A DNA stretch of 64,000 nt from Streptomyces fumigatiscleroticus (lineage in GTDB: Bacteria > Actinomycetota > Actinomycetes > Streptomycetales > Streptomycetaceae), in the NCBI RefSeq assembly GCF_014647975.1, contig NZ_BMQF01000004.1:186001-250000 (forward strand), given 5' to 3'. This document shows, piece after piece, positions 8,497 to 17,444 of this stretch (its first letter is position 1; each line of letters begins with the position of its first letter). The position numbers and the translations under genes are program-made. A model generated the notes under the pieces. It had not been told where the DNA came from. It worked only from the letters and a program-made list of their open reading frames with translations, and ran no database searches.

Positions 8497-11328
8497 GTGC
8501 TGCTGGAGCGCGATAACGATGTCAGCGCTGTGCGCGCCGCCCTGGACGCCGCCGACGGCGGACGCGGCGCGCTGGTCGTCGTCCGTGGCCGGCTGGGCGT
8601 CGGCAAGTCGGAGCTGCTGGAGGCCGTCGGTGAACTGGGAGCGGCCCGGGACGCCCTGGTCCTGCGGGCCCAGGCAGCGGCGACGGAGCACGACTTCGCC
8701 TTCGGCGTGGTGCGGCAACTGATCGAGCCGGTCCTCAGCCGCGTCTCCGGGGAACAGGCGCACCGGTTGTTCCAGGGAACGGCCGACGGCGCCCGGGCCG
8801 TACTGGCCGAGGACGCACCGGCCGTCCGTGAGACCCCCTGGCCGGCCGGGGAACTGAACCGGACCCTGGCGGGGCTCACGGCACTGGTCGCCAACATGGC
8901 GCGCGACCGCACGGTACTGGTCCTGGTCGACGATCTGCACTGGGCCGACGCGGAGTCGCTGCGGATGCTCTGGCACCTGTCCCGCACCGTCTCCGTCAGA
9001 CGGATCCTGCTGGTGTGCACCGTGCTGGCCGGGGACCTGCGTGCGGAGCAGCCTCTCGCCCAGGAGCTGTTGTCCCTGGCCCGGCACACGGTGGTCCCGG
9101 AGGACCTGGGGTACGAGGGGACGCGGTCCCTGGTGGAGGAGTACCTGGGCGCCCCCGCGGACGAGGAGTTCGTACGGTCGTGCCACGAACGGTCCGGGGG
9201 CAACCCGCTGTTCCTCACCTCCGTACTGGCCGAAGCGCTCTTCCACGGCCTGCGGCCCCTCGCGCGGCACGCGGCGGACGCGGCGGCCCTGCGGCCCTCG
9301 CTGCTGCGGCAGCGCCTGCTGGTCTTCCTGGACGCGCTGCCCGGCCACGTCCGCAGGGCCGCGTTCGCCGTCACGGCGCTCGGCCGGGGCACCGCACCCC
9401 ATCTGCTGGACGAACTCGCCGAACTGGACGCGGTACGCCGCACCGAGGCGCTGCGCGTGCTGCGGGAGGCCGGGCTGGTCACCGGGCACCCGCATCCGGT
9501 CTTCGCACATCCCGTCGTACGGGACGCCGTCGAGGAGAGCATGCCGCCCGCGGAGCGCGCGGCGCTGCGCGCCCTCACCGCCGAGCTGCTGCACCGTTCG
9601 GGACACCCCGCCGAGCAGGCGGCGGAGCACCTGATGAACGTCGTCACCCCGCAGCACCGGGACGCCCTGCACATCCTGCGGACGGCGGCGGACAGCGCCC
9701 TGCGCCGCGGTTCACCGAGGGACGCCGCACGCTATCTGCGCCGCGCCCTGCTGGACAGCCCCGCCCCGGGCCCCGACCGCGCCCGGCTGCTGATCGACCT
9801 CGCCACCGTCGAACGGAGCTTCACCACCGCGCCGTCGGTACGCCACGTCATGGAGGCCGTGCCGATGCTGACCGGCGTACGGGAACGGGCGGCGGCCCTC
9901 ACCCGGCTCGGCCCCGTGCTCATGGCCCCGGTCGCGTTCCCCGTGGACGACATGCTGCGGCGCGTGTCGGCGGAGCTGGCCGCGTCCGGCACCGCCGACG
10001 GTGTCGATCACGAACTGGCGCTGCGCCTGGAGGCGAGGGAGCGGCTCCTCGGCGCGCAGGACCCCGGGAGGATCCGGTCGTCCCTGCGGCGGCTGGCGGA
10101 ACTGGGCCCGCAGCCGCCCATGGACACCGCCGGCCGGCGGGAGCTGCTGACCGTACTGATCCACGTCGCCGCCGTCACCAACACCGCGCCCGCCGCCGGA
10201 CTGGCGGAGCTGGCGACGCGGTTGCTGGAGCACGAACCCCCCTCCCCCACGCATGTGCACACCGCCCTGCCACTCGCGGTGAACGTTCTCGCGGCGGCGG
10301 ACCGTACCGAGGGGCTGGCGTCCTGGCTGCGCGAGGCCCACCGGATCGCGGAGAGCCGCAGGGGCGACGTCGAACTGGCGGTCGTCCGCGCCGAACAGGC
10401 ACTGGTCGCCCTCGCCGAGGGCGACATGGCGGGGGCCAGGGCGAAGGTACGGCAGGCCGACGGGCCCGCCGACACGGAAACGAGCGGTCTCCCCGCCGTC
10501 CGCGCGGCCGTCCTCGCCATCGTGGCCCTCCGGACGGACGCGCCCGAACTGGCCGAACGCATCCTGACCCAGCACGGGCTCAACGCGGAGAACCAGTACC
10601 TCGCCGCGCTGCTCGCCATGGCCAGGGGCCACGTCGCGGCCCGCGCGGGCGATCCCCGTACCGCCCTGGACCACTTCCTCATGGCCGGTCACCGGCAGGA
10701 GCAGATCGGCTGGCGCAACCCCGCGACACTCCCCTGGGCCGGGCACGCCGCACTCGTGCACCGGCGGCTCGGCGACGCCGCGACCGCCGTCGGGCTCAGC
10801 CGGCAGGAGGTCGAGCGGGCCCGGGCGTGGGGTGCCCCCTCCGCGCTGGGCCGGGCCCTCGTGGTGCAGGGCCGGGTGACACCGGGCCGCCGCGGCACCG
10901 AACTCCTCGAAGAGGCCGTGGACCTCCTGGAGCCGGGCGCCAACCCGTACGAACTGTGTCTGGCCCTGCACGCGCTCGGACGGCGCCTGGAACCACGACG
11001 ACCCGCACAGAGCAGGGCCCTGCTCCGCCGGGCTTTCGGCCTGTCGCTCGAATGCGGCGCCACCTGGCTGCACGAGAGCATGCGCGGCCACCTCGGGGAG
11101 AACGTGCCGACGCAGCGCGGCGCCAGTACGTCGCTCACCCGCTCGGAACACAAGGTGGCCCGGCTCGCCGCTTCCGGGCTGAGGAACCAGGAGATATCCG
11201 AGGAGCTGTCCATATCCGTGCGCGCGGTGGAGAAACACCTCACCAACAGCTACCGGAAACTGGGGATCAAGGGCCGGCCCGACCTGTCGGCCGCGCTTCC
11301 GGACGCCGATGCCGCGGGGGCCTCCTGA
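8497..11328 (+). CDS. LAL-family LuxR transcriptional regulator (polyene-cluster type, third)
   Basis: A protein of about 943 aa with Walker A GRLGVGKS (residues about 31-38), Walker B VLVLVDDLHWAD, a long helical middle and a C-terminal LuxR HTH (LTRSEHKVARLAASGLRNQE through NSYRKLGIKG). GTG 8497 is chosen because the family usually begins LLERD.EL and GAAAGGGG lies upstream, though the spacing is long. ATG 8362 would add 45 residues of Pro/Arg-rich sequence. It is on the same strand as the two preceding LAL genes and the PAS-LuxR gene. The order three LAL then PAS-LuxR resembles the regulator blocks of nystatin- and amphotericin-type clusters. Targets are unknown. Confidence 0.88.
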   Translation: MLLERDNDVSAVRAALDAADGGRGALVVVRGRLGVGKSELLEAVGELGAARDALVLRAQAAATEHDFAFGVVRQLIEPVLSRVSGEQAHRLFQGTADGARAVLAEDAPAVRETPWPAGELNRTLAGLTALVANMARDRTVLVLVDDLHWADAESLRMLWHLSRTVSVRRILLVCTVLAGDLRAEQPLAQELLSLARHTVVPEDLGYEGTRSLVEEYLGAPADEEFVRSCHERSGGNPLFLTSVLAEALFHGLRPLARHAADAAALRPSLLRQRLLVFLDALPGHVRRAAFAVTALGRGTAPHLLDELAELDAVRRTEALRVLREAGLVTGHPHPVFAHPVVRDAVEESMPPAERAALRALTAELLHRSGHPAEQAAEHLMNVVTPQHRDALHILRTAADSALRRGSPRDAARYLRRALLDSPAPGPDRARLLIDLATVERSFTTAPSVRHVMEAVPMLTGVRERAAALTRLGPVLMAPVAFPVDDMLRRVSAELAASGTADGVDHELALRLEARERLLGAQDPGRIRSSLRRLAELGPQPPMDTAGRRELLTVLIHVAAVTNTAPAAGLAELATRLLEHEPPSPTHVHTALPLAVNVLAAADRTEGLASWLREAHRIAESRRGDVELAVVRAEQALVALAEGDMAGARAKVRQADGPADTETSGLPAVRAAVLAIVALRTDAPELAERILTQHGLNAENQYLAALLAMARGHVAARAGDPRTALDHFLMAGHRQEQIGWRNPATLPWAGHAALVHRRLGDAATAVGLSRQEVERARAWGAPSALGRALVVQGRVTPGRRGTELLEEAVDLLEPGANPYELCLALHALGRRLEPRRPAQSRALLRRAFGLSLECGATWLHESMRGHLGENVPTQRGASTSLTRSEHKVARLAASGLRNQEISEELSISVRAVEKHLTNSYRKLGIKGRPDLSAALPDADAAGAS

Positions 11329-11658
11329 CGGCGGGCGCTCCCTCTGACCGGCGGGCTCCCCCGCCCCACCGCACCACCCGAACCGAACCCCCACCGGGTG
11401 ACGCTGCTCACCCGGACCGCACCATGGCCGGAGAGGGGCGGACCACACCACCGAACCAATGGACCACAGTGTTTCGGTGCCGTGCAGGAGTCTCCATTGA
11501 CCGGCCTCCGCGGAGATTCCTAACGTCTTCGACAGCCGATCAGGAGTACTCCCGGAGATCCCGGGTCCCTCCTGCGGCGTCCCCGCGCTCCGACGAGGTT
11601 CATCGCGCGACGGACACTGATCGCCCCCCACTTCTGACCCAGAAAGACGTTGGTCTTC
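11329..11658. other. Intergenic region upstream of the PAS-LuxR gene
   Basis: These 330 nt separate the third LAL gene from the PAS-LuxR gene and contain no plausible gene. Two short near-palindromes built on GGAGAT (around 11510-11525 and 11555-11570) loosely resemble the core of PAS-LuxR binding sites. The match is too weak to call a site. The promoter of the PAS-LuxR gene is expected here. Confidence 0.4.
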
Positions 11659-12384
11659 ATGACAGCGACAATCACCGGTGTTCCGCATGTCACAGAGGAT
11701 GTAACGCTCCGACCCCGCCCCGCCACAGGCGCGCACATACCGGAAGAACGCGTGCGTACCGCACCCCGCCGCCGGTCCTGCACCGCGCATGTGGACCCGC
11801 GTCTCGACATCGTCGGGGCGGATCCCGGTTTCTGCCGGCTCTTCGGCCGCACCCCGGCCGACACCTGCGGACGCGGCCTGTACGACCTCCTCCACTCCAG
11901 CGCCCCGGCCGTACTCGACCGTCACTTCGCCCGTCTCGCCGAAGGACGCTGCGACCGCGTCACCGAGCAGGTCGTGGGCCTGACCGGCGGCGGCAAGGTG
12001 TTCTCCTGCGAACTGACCGCCATCGCCGTCCACGGTGTCTCCGGAGACCTCACGGGCGTGGTCGTCCTGGTCGAGCCCGACGAGGACGTTCCCGGCAAGG
12101 ACGTTCCCGGCGCGGGCACCGGGGAACCGGCCGCCAGGCACAAGGGACATCTCCTCAGCAAGATCGACGCTCAGGTGCTCGAAGGCGTCGCCGGCGGCGC
12201 CTCGACCATCCAGCTCGCGGCCCGGCTCCACCTCAGCCGGCAGGGTGTCGAGTACCACGTCGGGCTGATGCTGCGGAGGTTCAAGGCACCGAACCGGGCC
12301 GCCCTGGTGGCTCGCGCACACGCTCTCGGCATGCTGTCGGCGGGGCACTGGCCGCCACGTGTCCTGCCGGAGTTCATCAAGTAG
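11659..12384 (+). CDS. PAS-LuxR transcriptional activator, FscRI/PimM type
   Basis: A 241-aa protein with a PAS sensor domain at about residues 44-140 (VDPRLDIVGADPGFCRLFGR) and a LuxR-type HTH at about 165-230 (LSKIDAQVLEGVAGGASTIQ, then GVEYHVGLMLRRF). This two-domain layout is that of PimM, AmphRIV, NysRIV and FscRI, the polyene-cluster activators. ATG 11659 is preferred; TTG 11650 adds only three residues, and the ribosome site is weak for both. In S. albus, FscRI from the candicidin cluster activates antBA and antCDE. This homologue sits next to the antimycin genes, and two FscRI-like sites lie between antB and antC (37163-37178, 37207-37222). It is therefore the best candidate for the direct activator of those operons. 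That role is inferred. Confidence 0.88.
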   Translation: MTATITGVPHVTEDVTLRPRPATGAHIPEERVRTAPRRRSCTAHVDPRLDIVGADPGFCRLFGRTPADTCGRGLYDLLHSSAPAVLDRHFARLAEGRCDRVTEQVVGLTGGGKVFSCELTAIAVHGVSGDLTGVVVLVEPDEDVPGKDVPGAGTGEPAARHKGHLLSKIDAQVLEGVAGGASTIQLAARLHLSRQGVEYHVGLMLRRFKAPNRAALVARAHALGMLSAGHWPPRVLPEFIK

Positions 12385-12393
12385 CCGCATCAT

Positions 12394-12430
12394 GCGGTGG
12401 CCGTGCCGCCCGAGACGGCACGGCCACCGC
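12394..12430. terminator. Bidirectional terminator between the PAS-LuxR gene and antP
   Basis: A perfect 15-bp stem (GCGGTGGCCGTGCCG at 12394-12408 with its complement at 12416-12430) and a 7-nt loop lie between convergent genes. It has no U tract, as is common in Streptomyces. Confidence 0.8.
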
Positions 12431-12448
12431 CCGTCGATCGCCCGTCGA

Positions 12449-13699
12449 TCAGACCACCCGCCCCGACGGCTGCGGCGCCGGATCATAGGCGGACCTGCGC
12501 ACGACGTCCCGCAGGCGCACAGCGGCCGTCAGCATGTCCTGGTGCGTGGTGTACAGGGCGTTGACACCGAACCGCAGCAGATCGGGGGCCCGCATGTCGG
12601 CGATCACTCCCTCTGCCGCCAGCGCCTGCACCAGTCCGTAGGCGTGGGGGTGCCGGAGGGAGACCTGGCTGCCGCGCCGCGCCGGGTCGGACGGTGTCAC
12701 CGCCTCGAAGCCCAGGGGTGTCAGCAGCTCGTCGGCGCACCGCAGGAAGAAACCCGTCAGGGACAGGCTCTTGTCGCGGACCCGGGTCAGGTCGACGCCG
12801 TCGAAGACAGTGAGGGCCGCTTCGAGCGCGAGCAGGGACAGCACCGGCGGAGTGCCTATGCGGGCCCGGGCGATGCCCGGCGCCGGTGTGTAGCCGGGGG
12901 CCATGGCGAACGGGTCCGCATGGCCGGTCCAGCCGGTCAGCGGGGTCTCCAGGGCCTCGTGGTGGCGGCGGGCCACGTACAGGAAGGCGGGGGCGCCCGG
13001 ACCTCCGGAGAGGAACTTGTAGCCGCAGCCGACGGCCAGGTCGACGCCGAGGTCGTCGACGCGCACCGGGAGGGCGCCGGCGGCATGGCACAGGTCCCAC
13101 AGGACGAGCGCACCGGCACGGTGCGCGGCGGCCGTCAGCGCCCCCATGTCGTACAGCTCGCCGGTGCGGAAGTCGACGGGCGAGTAGCTGACGACGGCGA
13201 CCCGGTGGCCCTCCGACGCGAGGAACCGCTCCAGGCCGGCCGGCGGCACGTGTCTCACCTCGAGGTCATGGAGGCGGGCCACCGCGTCGGCCAGATAGCG
13301 GTCCGTGGGGAAGTGGCCGGGGTCGGTGACCAGCAGCGGCCGGTCCGGCCGCAGCGCGGCGGCGGCGCTGAGCGCGGTGAACAGCTGCACGCTCGTCGAG
13401 TCGCCCGCCACCGTCTGTCCGGCCTCCGCCCCGATGAGCCGGCCGAGGGCGTCACCCACCCGCAGGGGTGCGTCCCACCATCCGTGCTCGTTCCACGACC
13501 TGATCAGACCGGTGCCCCATTGCCGGTGCACGACGTCGGTGAGGACCGGTGGCACGGCGGCGGGCAGGGGGCCGAGGGAGTTGCCGTCGAGGTAGACCAC
13601 TCCCTCGGGGAGGAGGAAGCGGTCGCGGAGGGGGGCCAGGGGGTCGTCGGCGTCGAGCTTCGCGGCCTCTTCTCCGATCATTGCAGGGACGGTCGTCAC
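12449..13699 (-). CDS. antP: Kynureninase, antimycin pathway
   Basis: A 416-aa PLP enzyme that cleaves kynurenine to anthranilate and alanine, supplying the aromatic starter. The kynureninase signature is clear: YLDGNSLGPLP near the N-terminus, the phosphate-site segment GDSTSVQLF, WDLCHAAGALPV, and the PLP lysine in GCGYKFLSGGPG (about K228). GTG 13699 is chosen because it overlaps the antO stop as GTGA; ATG 13681 is an alternative six codons later. It is the last gene of the long minus-strand operon antH to antP. The dedicated copy marks the long form of the antimycin cluster, since some antimycin clusters lack antP. Confidence 0.93.
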   Translation of the reverse strand: MTTVPAMIGEEAAKLDADDPLAPLRDRFLLPEGVVYLDGNSLGPLPAAVPPVLTDVVHRQWGTGLIRSWNEHGWWDAPLRVGDALGRLIGAEAGQTVAGDSTSVQLFTALSAAAALRPDRPLLVTDPGHFPTDRYLADAVARLHDLEVRHVPPAGLERFLASEGHRVAVVSYSPVDFRTGELYDMGALTAAAHRAGALVLWDLCHAAGALPVRVDDLGVDLAVGCGYKFLSGGPGAPAFLYVARRHHEALETPLTGWTGHADPFAMAPGYTPAPGIARARIGTPPVLSLLALEAALTVFDGVDLTRVRDKSLSLTGFFLRCADELLTPLGFEAVTPSDPARRGSQVSLRHPHAYGLVQALAAEGVIADMRAPDLLRFGVNALYTTHQDMLTAAVRLRDVVRRSAYDPAPQPSGRVV

Positions 13700-14571
13700 G
13701 GCCGCACCGCCTCCCTGCCGTCCTCGACGTTCCCGGCGTCCTTGGCGTCCCTGCCGGGCCGTCGCCCGCCGAAGGCCGCCGCCATGTCCCAAAGGGTGTC
13801 GGCGACCGCCCGGGCGCCGGGCGCTCCCGGCTCGATGAGCGTGTAGTGGCCGGTGCCGGGCAGCACGATCGTCCTCAGGTCGTGGTGCACGGCCGCGTAG
13901 TCGGCGAACTGGGTGAGCGGCACCTCCTCGTCGACGGCTCCGTGCAGCAGCACGGTGGGCACCCCGGTCGTGCCCGCCCCGCGCAGCAGGGTGAGCGGGT
14001 CGACCGAGGGCATCCGCTCCTCGAACACGTCCTCCCCGCCTAGCAGTTGGACGGCGGCACCGTTGCTCAGGTCGTCGCGCCGGGTGGCTGCGAGGTCGGT
14101 GAGCGGGGCGAGCGCCAGCACACTCGTCGGCAGGTCGCGGGTGTACCAGGGCGAGTCGGCGGGCAGCAGCCCCCGGGCCGCGCACCACAGGGCCAGGTGA
14201 CCGCCGGAGCAGTGACCGGCGAGGACGTACGGGCGTCCCTGGGGCAGCGTGTCCACGATCCGTGCGACGTCGTCGAACGTCTCCGGGTAGCCGCCCGCGC
14301 CGCCGGACCTGCGGAAGCCGGGGAGCAGGACGTCGAAGCCCTGCTGGGAGAGGTAGGCCGCGAAGGGGGTGAGGTGCATCCGGTCGTAGCGCCAGTACCC
14401 GCCGTGCAGAAGGATCACGAGCGGGGCCTCGGGGTCGTCGGCCGGCCAGGCGTCGTAGACCTGGTGGGGGTGGTCCCCGTAGCGGCCGTGTGCCGGTGCC
14501 AGGACCGGCTTGAGGCTCAGGACCCGCTGTTCCTCCTCGGCCGCGAACGCGGAGATGGTCCTAGAGGTCAC
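13696..14571 (-). CDS. antO: Alpha/beta-hydrolase, kynurenine-formamidase-like, with a Cys at the nucleophile position
   Basis: A 291-aa alpha/beta-hydrolase resembling kynurenine formamidases. It has the HGGYW oxyanion-hole motif (about 56-60) and a nucleophile elbow reading GHCSGGH, where this family normally has GHSAGGH. The nucleophile position is thus Cys121 with a Ser beside it; the codon is TGC. Asp214 and His242 complete a plausible triad. In the antimycin literature AntO is, as I recall, connected with the N-formyl group of 3-formamidosalicylate. A Cys nucleophile would fit acyl (formyl) transfer better than simple hydrolysis, which is inference. GTG 14571 has GGGAGG six nt upstream and overlaps antN by 11 nt; its own stop overlaps antP. 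Confidence 0.87.
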   Translation of the reverse strand: MTSRTISAFAAEEEQRVLSLKPVLAPAHGRYGDHPHQVYDAWPADDPEAPLVILLHGGYWRYDRMHLTPFAAYLSQQGFDVLLPGFRRSGGAGGYPETFDDVARIVDTLPQGRPYVLAGHCSGGHLALWCAARGLLPADSPWYTRDLPTSVLALAPLTDLAATRRDDLSNGAAVQLLGGEDVFEERMPSVDPLTLLRGAGTTGVPTVLLHGAVDEEVPLTQFADYAAVHHDLRTIVLPGTGHYTLIEPGAPGARAVADTLWDMAAAFGGRRPGRDAKDAGNVEDGREAVRP

Positions 14572-15415
14572 TTCGCACCTCCCACAGCTCGGGGAAGACC
14601 GGGCGGGCCGCGCGCCGCTCCAGCCAGGCGAGGCCGGAGGAGCCGGCGCTGCCGGGCTTGGCGCCCATGGCGCGGCGCACGACCATGACGTGGTCGAAGC
14701 GCCAGCGCGCCACCAGTTCCGCGATGTCGGTGAGCGACTCGCCGAGGGCGAGCAGCTGATGCTGCCCCGGGCAGGGCCCGGCGTAGATCCGCCGCCACAC
14801 CTCGGCCACTCCCGGGTCCGACAGGTACGGGGCGGTCACGTCCCGTTCCAGGACGTGCTCCGGAACGGGCAGCCCCTGCCGGTGCAGGAAGCGCAGCACC
14901 TCGTCGTACAGGGAGGTCGCACGGTAGGTCTCGGCCAGTGCCTCGTGGACCGAGGGGTCGCCCCGGTGGCCGCTGAGCAGGCCGGCGTTCTTCTGGCCGA
15001 GGAGGAACTCCATGTGCCGGTACATGGCCGACTGGAAGCCCGACGCCCTGCCGAACGCGGCCCGGAAGCCGTTGAACTGCGCGGGTGTCAGCGCCGCTAT
15101 GGGCTTCCAGGAGGCGTTGAGCGCGGTCAGGGCGCGGCTGCTGCGGGTGAGCGCGTCCATGGCGGCGTCCGGGTCGTCCTTGGCGAACGCCTGCCGGGCC
15201 GTCTGCCATTCGTGCACGACCAGCGTGAACCACAGCTCCATCACCTGCGTGGTGACGAGGAAGCCCATCTCGTCCGCGGCCTCGGTCAGCGGTTGCTGCA
15301 ACGAGTTGAGCACGGAGGCGTGCACGTAGTCGTCGTAGGGACTCGGGCCGTGGAAGGGCCGGGTCAGGGTGTCGTCCGCGGCCGGCTCGGCAAGAGCGGG
15401 CGTGCTGTCGGTCAT
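14561..15415 (-). CDS. antN: Tryptophan 2,3-dioxygenase, antimycin pathway
   Basis: A 284-aa haem enzyme that opens the indole ring of tryptophan to N-formylkynurenine, the first step to the anthranilate starter. Family features are YDDYVHASVLNSLQ near the N-terminus, the FLVTTQVMELWF and RASGFQSAMYR segments, and the C-terminal FDHVMVVRRAMGAKPGSAGS region, which holds the proximal haem histidine and the substrate-binding GSAGSSG loop. ATG 15415 has AAGGAGA upstream. It follows antM after 53 nt and overlaps antO. Confidence 0.94.
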   Translation of the reverse strand: MTDSTPALAEPAADDTLTRPFHGPSPYDDYVHASVLNSLQQPLTEAADEMGFLVTTQVMELWFTLVVHEWQTARQAFAKDDPDAAMDALTRSSRALTALNASWKPIAALTPAQFNGFRAAFGRASGFQSAMYRHMEFLLGQKNAGLLSGHRGDPSVHEALAETYRATSLYDEVLRFLHRQGLPVPEHVLERDVTAPYLSDPGVAEVWRRIYAGPCPGQHQLLALGESLTDIAELVARWRFDHVMVVRRAMGAKPGSAGSSGLAWLERRAARPVFPELWEVRSDL

Positions 15416-15468
15416 GGCTCTCCTTGTGCTGCGGTGCGGCAGTGCTGTGGTGCGGCGATGCTGCGGTC

Positions 15469-16245
15469 TCAGATGCCGATGTGGACACCACCGGAGGCGT
15501 CGATCCACTGGCCGGTCACCCAGCGCGCCTCGTCGCTCGCCACGAAGGACACGACGTCGGCGATGTCCGCCGGTTGACCGAGACGGCCGAACACGGAGGC
15601 GTCCGAGTAGCGCTGCCGGATCTCCGGGACGGAGAGGGTGGGGTTGATCTCCGTCTCGGTGTAGCCGGGCGCGACGCTGTTCACCGTGATGCCGCGGGGT
15701 CCGAGCTCCTTGGCGAGGGCGAGGGTGAGGTAGTCCAGGGCGGCCTTGGTCATGGTGTAGGCGACGATCGCGGGGTAGCCGACTCGGGTGGCCACCGAGG
15801 AGATGTTCACGATCCGGCCGCCGTCGCGGAGCCGGTCGAGTCCGCGCTGAATGATGAAGAAGGGCGCCTTGGTGTTGATCGCGAAGACCCGGTCGTAGTC
15901 CTCCTCGGTCACGTGCGCGATGGTGCGCGGGACGGTGATGCCCGCGTTGTTGACGAGGATGTCCAGGCCGGGTCCGGCGTCCTGTTCGGCCAGGGCCCGG
16001 TCGAAGGCATCCCACAGCGCGGCGGCGTCGCCGTCCACGCCGAGCTCGGCGTGGACGGCGAACGCGCGGCCGCCGTCGGCCTCGATCTCCTTGACGGTCC
16101 GCTCGGCCGCCGCCTCGTCGTGTCCGTAGTGGACCGCCACCAGGGCGCCCTCCCGGGCCAGACGCAGGCTGATGGCCCGGCCGATGCCGCGGCTGCCTCC
16201 GGTGACCAGGGCGGTTCTGCCCTCGTGGCGCATGTCGGTGGTCAA
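15469..16245 (-). CDS. antM: Stand-alone ketoreductase of the SDR family, antimycin pathway
   Basis: A 258-aa classical short-chain dehydrogenase with the nucleotide motif TGGSRGIG (about 15-22), NNAG, an ISS catalytic serine and the YTMTK pair (Tyr-x-x-x-Lys). In antimycin biosynthesis this discrete reductase is assigned to reduction of the C8 ketone before acylation by AntB. It belongs to the antH-P operon, 39 nt after antL. The motifs alone would fit many SDR substrates; the role rests on position and the known pathway. Confidence 0.92.
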   Translation of the reverse strand: MTTDMRHEGRTALVTGGSRGIGRAISLRLAREGALVAVHYGHDEAAAERTVKEIEADGGRAFAVHAELGVDGDAAALWDAFDRALAEQDAGPGLDILVNNAGITVPRTIAHVTEEDYDRVFAINTKAPFFIIQRGLDRLRDGGRIVNISSVATRVGYPAIVAYTMTKAALDYLTLALAKELGPRGITVNSVAPGYTETEINPTLSVPEIRQRYSDASVFGRLGQPADIADVVSFVASDEARWVTGQWIDASGGVHIGI

Positions 16246-16284
16246 CTTCCGCTCCTTGTACGGGTGAGTGTGTACGGGGGTCGG

Positions 16285-17436
16285 TCAGGCGTCGAAGTCG
16301 AGCGTGACCTCGGCACTGCGTGGCCGGGCCCGGCAGACGAGCGTGTAGCCCGCCGCAAGGTCCTCGGCGTCCAGGGCGTACTGGTCGCCCAGTGCCACCT
16401 CGCCGGTCAGGACCTTGGCGCGGCAGCTGCCGCACACACCTTCGCGGCAGGCGTACGGCACGTCGGGGTGGGCCCGCAGCAGCGCGTCGAGGATCACGTG
16501 CTCCCGCGGCTCCACCGTGACGGTGCTGCGGCCTCCGCCGAGCAGCGCGGTGATCCGGGTCGGCCGGGTGCCGGACGGTGTCCCGCGCCGCGGCTCCGGA
16601 TGGCTGTCTCGCCGGGTCTCCCGCTGGGTGTCACGCCGGGTGTCGGCGGCGGTGAACGACTCCGAGCGGACGGCCGCCGGATCGGCGCCCCACGCGATCA
16701 GTGCCTGTCGCGTCGCGGTGACCAGACCGGCCGGACCGCACAGAGCGAAGGTCGTACGGGGTCCGGGGCGGGCGTCCAGCGCGGTGAGCAGCCGCGGCAG
16801 CTTCGCGGTGTCGATGCGTCCGCTGACCAGTTCGCTGCCGCGGTCCTCCCGGGTGAGGACGTGCAGCGCGGTGAAGCGGTCGACGAACGTGTCCTTCAGT
16901 TCGGCGAGTTCGTCGGCCAGCAGGGCGGTCGCGGCCGTGGGGACCGCGTGGACCAGGGAGACCCGGCAGGCGGGGTCCTCGCGCAGCGCGGCCGCCGCCA
17001 TCGCGATCAGGGGGGTGATGCCGGAGCCGCCTGCGATGAGCACGTGGTGCGCGCCGGGCAGGTCCGGCAGGGCGAAGGTGCCGACGGGCGGGGAGAGTTC
17101 GAGGTGGTCGCCGGGTGCGAGGGAGGTCGTGGCGTACGCGCCGAAGCCGTCGGGGGCACCCCGTCTGATCACCAGGCGGAAGGCGTCCGGGTCACCCGGC
17201 GGGGGGCACACCGAGTAGCTCCGGCGGAGTTCGCCGCCGGTGCGCCGATGCCGTACGACGACGTGCCGGCCGGGCCGGTGGGCGAAGGTGTCGCGCAGGC
17301 CGCCGGGGATGTGCAGGGTGACCGCGACCGCGTCCTCGGTCAGCCGGCGCACCTCGGTGACCTTCAGCCGGTGCCAGCCGGTGCGCCGGGCCCGGGATGC
17401 GGCGGTGGCGGTGGCGGTGCTGGTGATGGTGTCCAT
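16285..17436 (-). CDS. antL: PaaE-like ferredoxin reductase subunit of the anthraniloyl oxygenase
   Basis: A 383-aa electron-transfer subunit with an N-terminal FAD domain (RRSYSV flavin motif), an NAD(P)-binding domain (HVLIAGGSGITPL and FALCGPAGLV) and a C-terminal plant-type [2Fe-2S] ferredoxin domain with YACREGVCGSC and a final VCRAR cysteine. It passes electrons from NADPH to the di-iron subunit AntH. A hydrophilic linker rich in Asp, Arg and Thr (TRRDTQRETRRDSHPEPRRG) joins reductase and ferredoxin. ATG 17436 lies 8 nt after the antK stop. Confidence 0.93.
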   Translation of the reverse strand: MDTITSTATATAASRARRTGWHRLKVTEVRRLTEDAVAVTLHIPGGLRDTFAHRPGRHVVVRHRRTGGELRRSYSVCPPPGDPDAFRLVIRRGAPDGFGAYATTSLAPGDHLELSPPVGTFALPDLPGAHHVLIAGGSGITPLIAMAAAALREDPACRVSLVHAVPTAATALLADELAELKDTFVDRFTALHVLTREDRGSELVSGRIDTAKLPRLLTALDARPGPRTTFALCGPAGLVTATRQALIAWGADPAAVRSESFTAADTRRDTQRETRRDSHPEPRRGTPSGTRPTRITALLGGGRSTVTVEPREHVILDALLRAHPDVPYACREGVCGSCRAKVLTGEVALGDQYALDAEDLAAGYTLVCRARPRSAEVTLDFDA

Positions 17437-17444
17437 GGTGGGCC

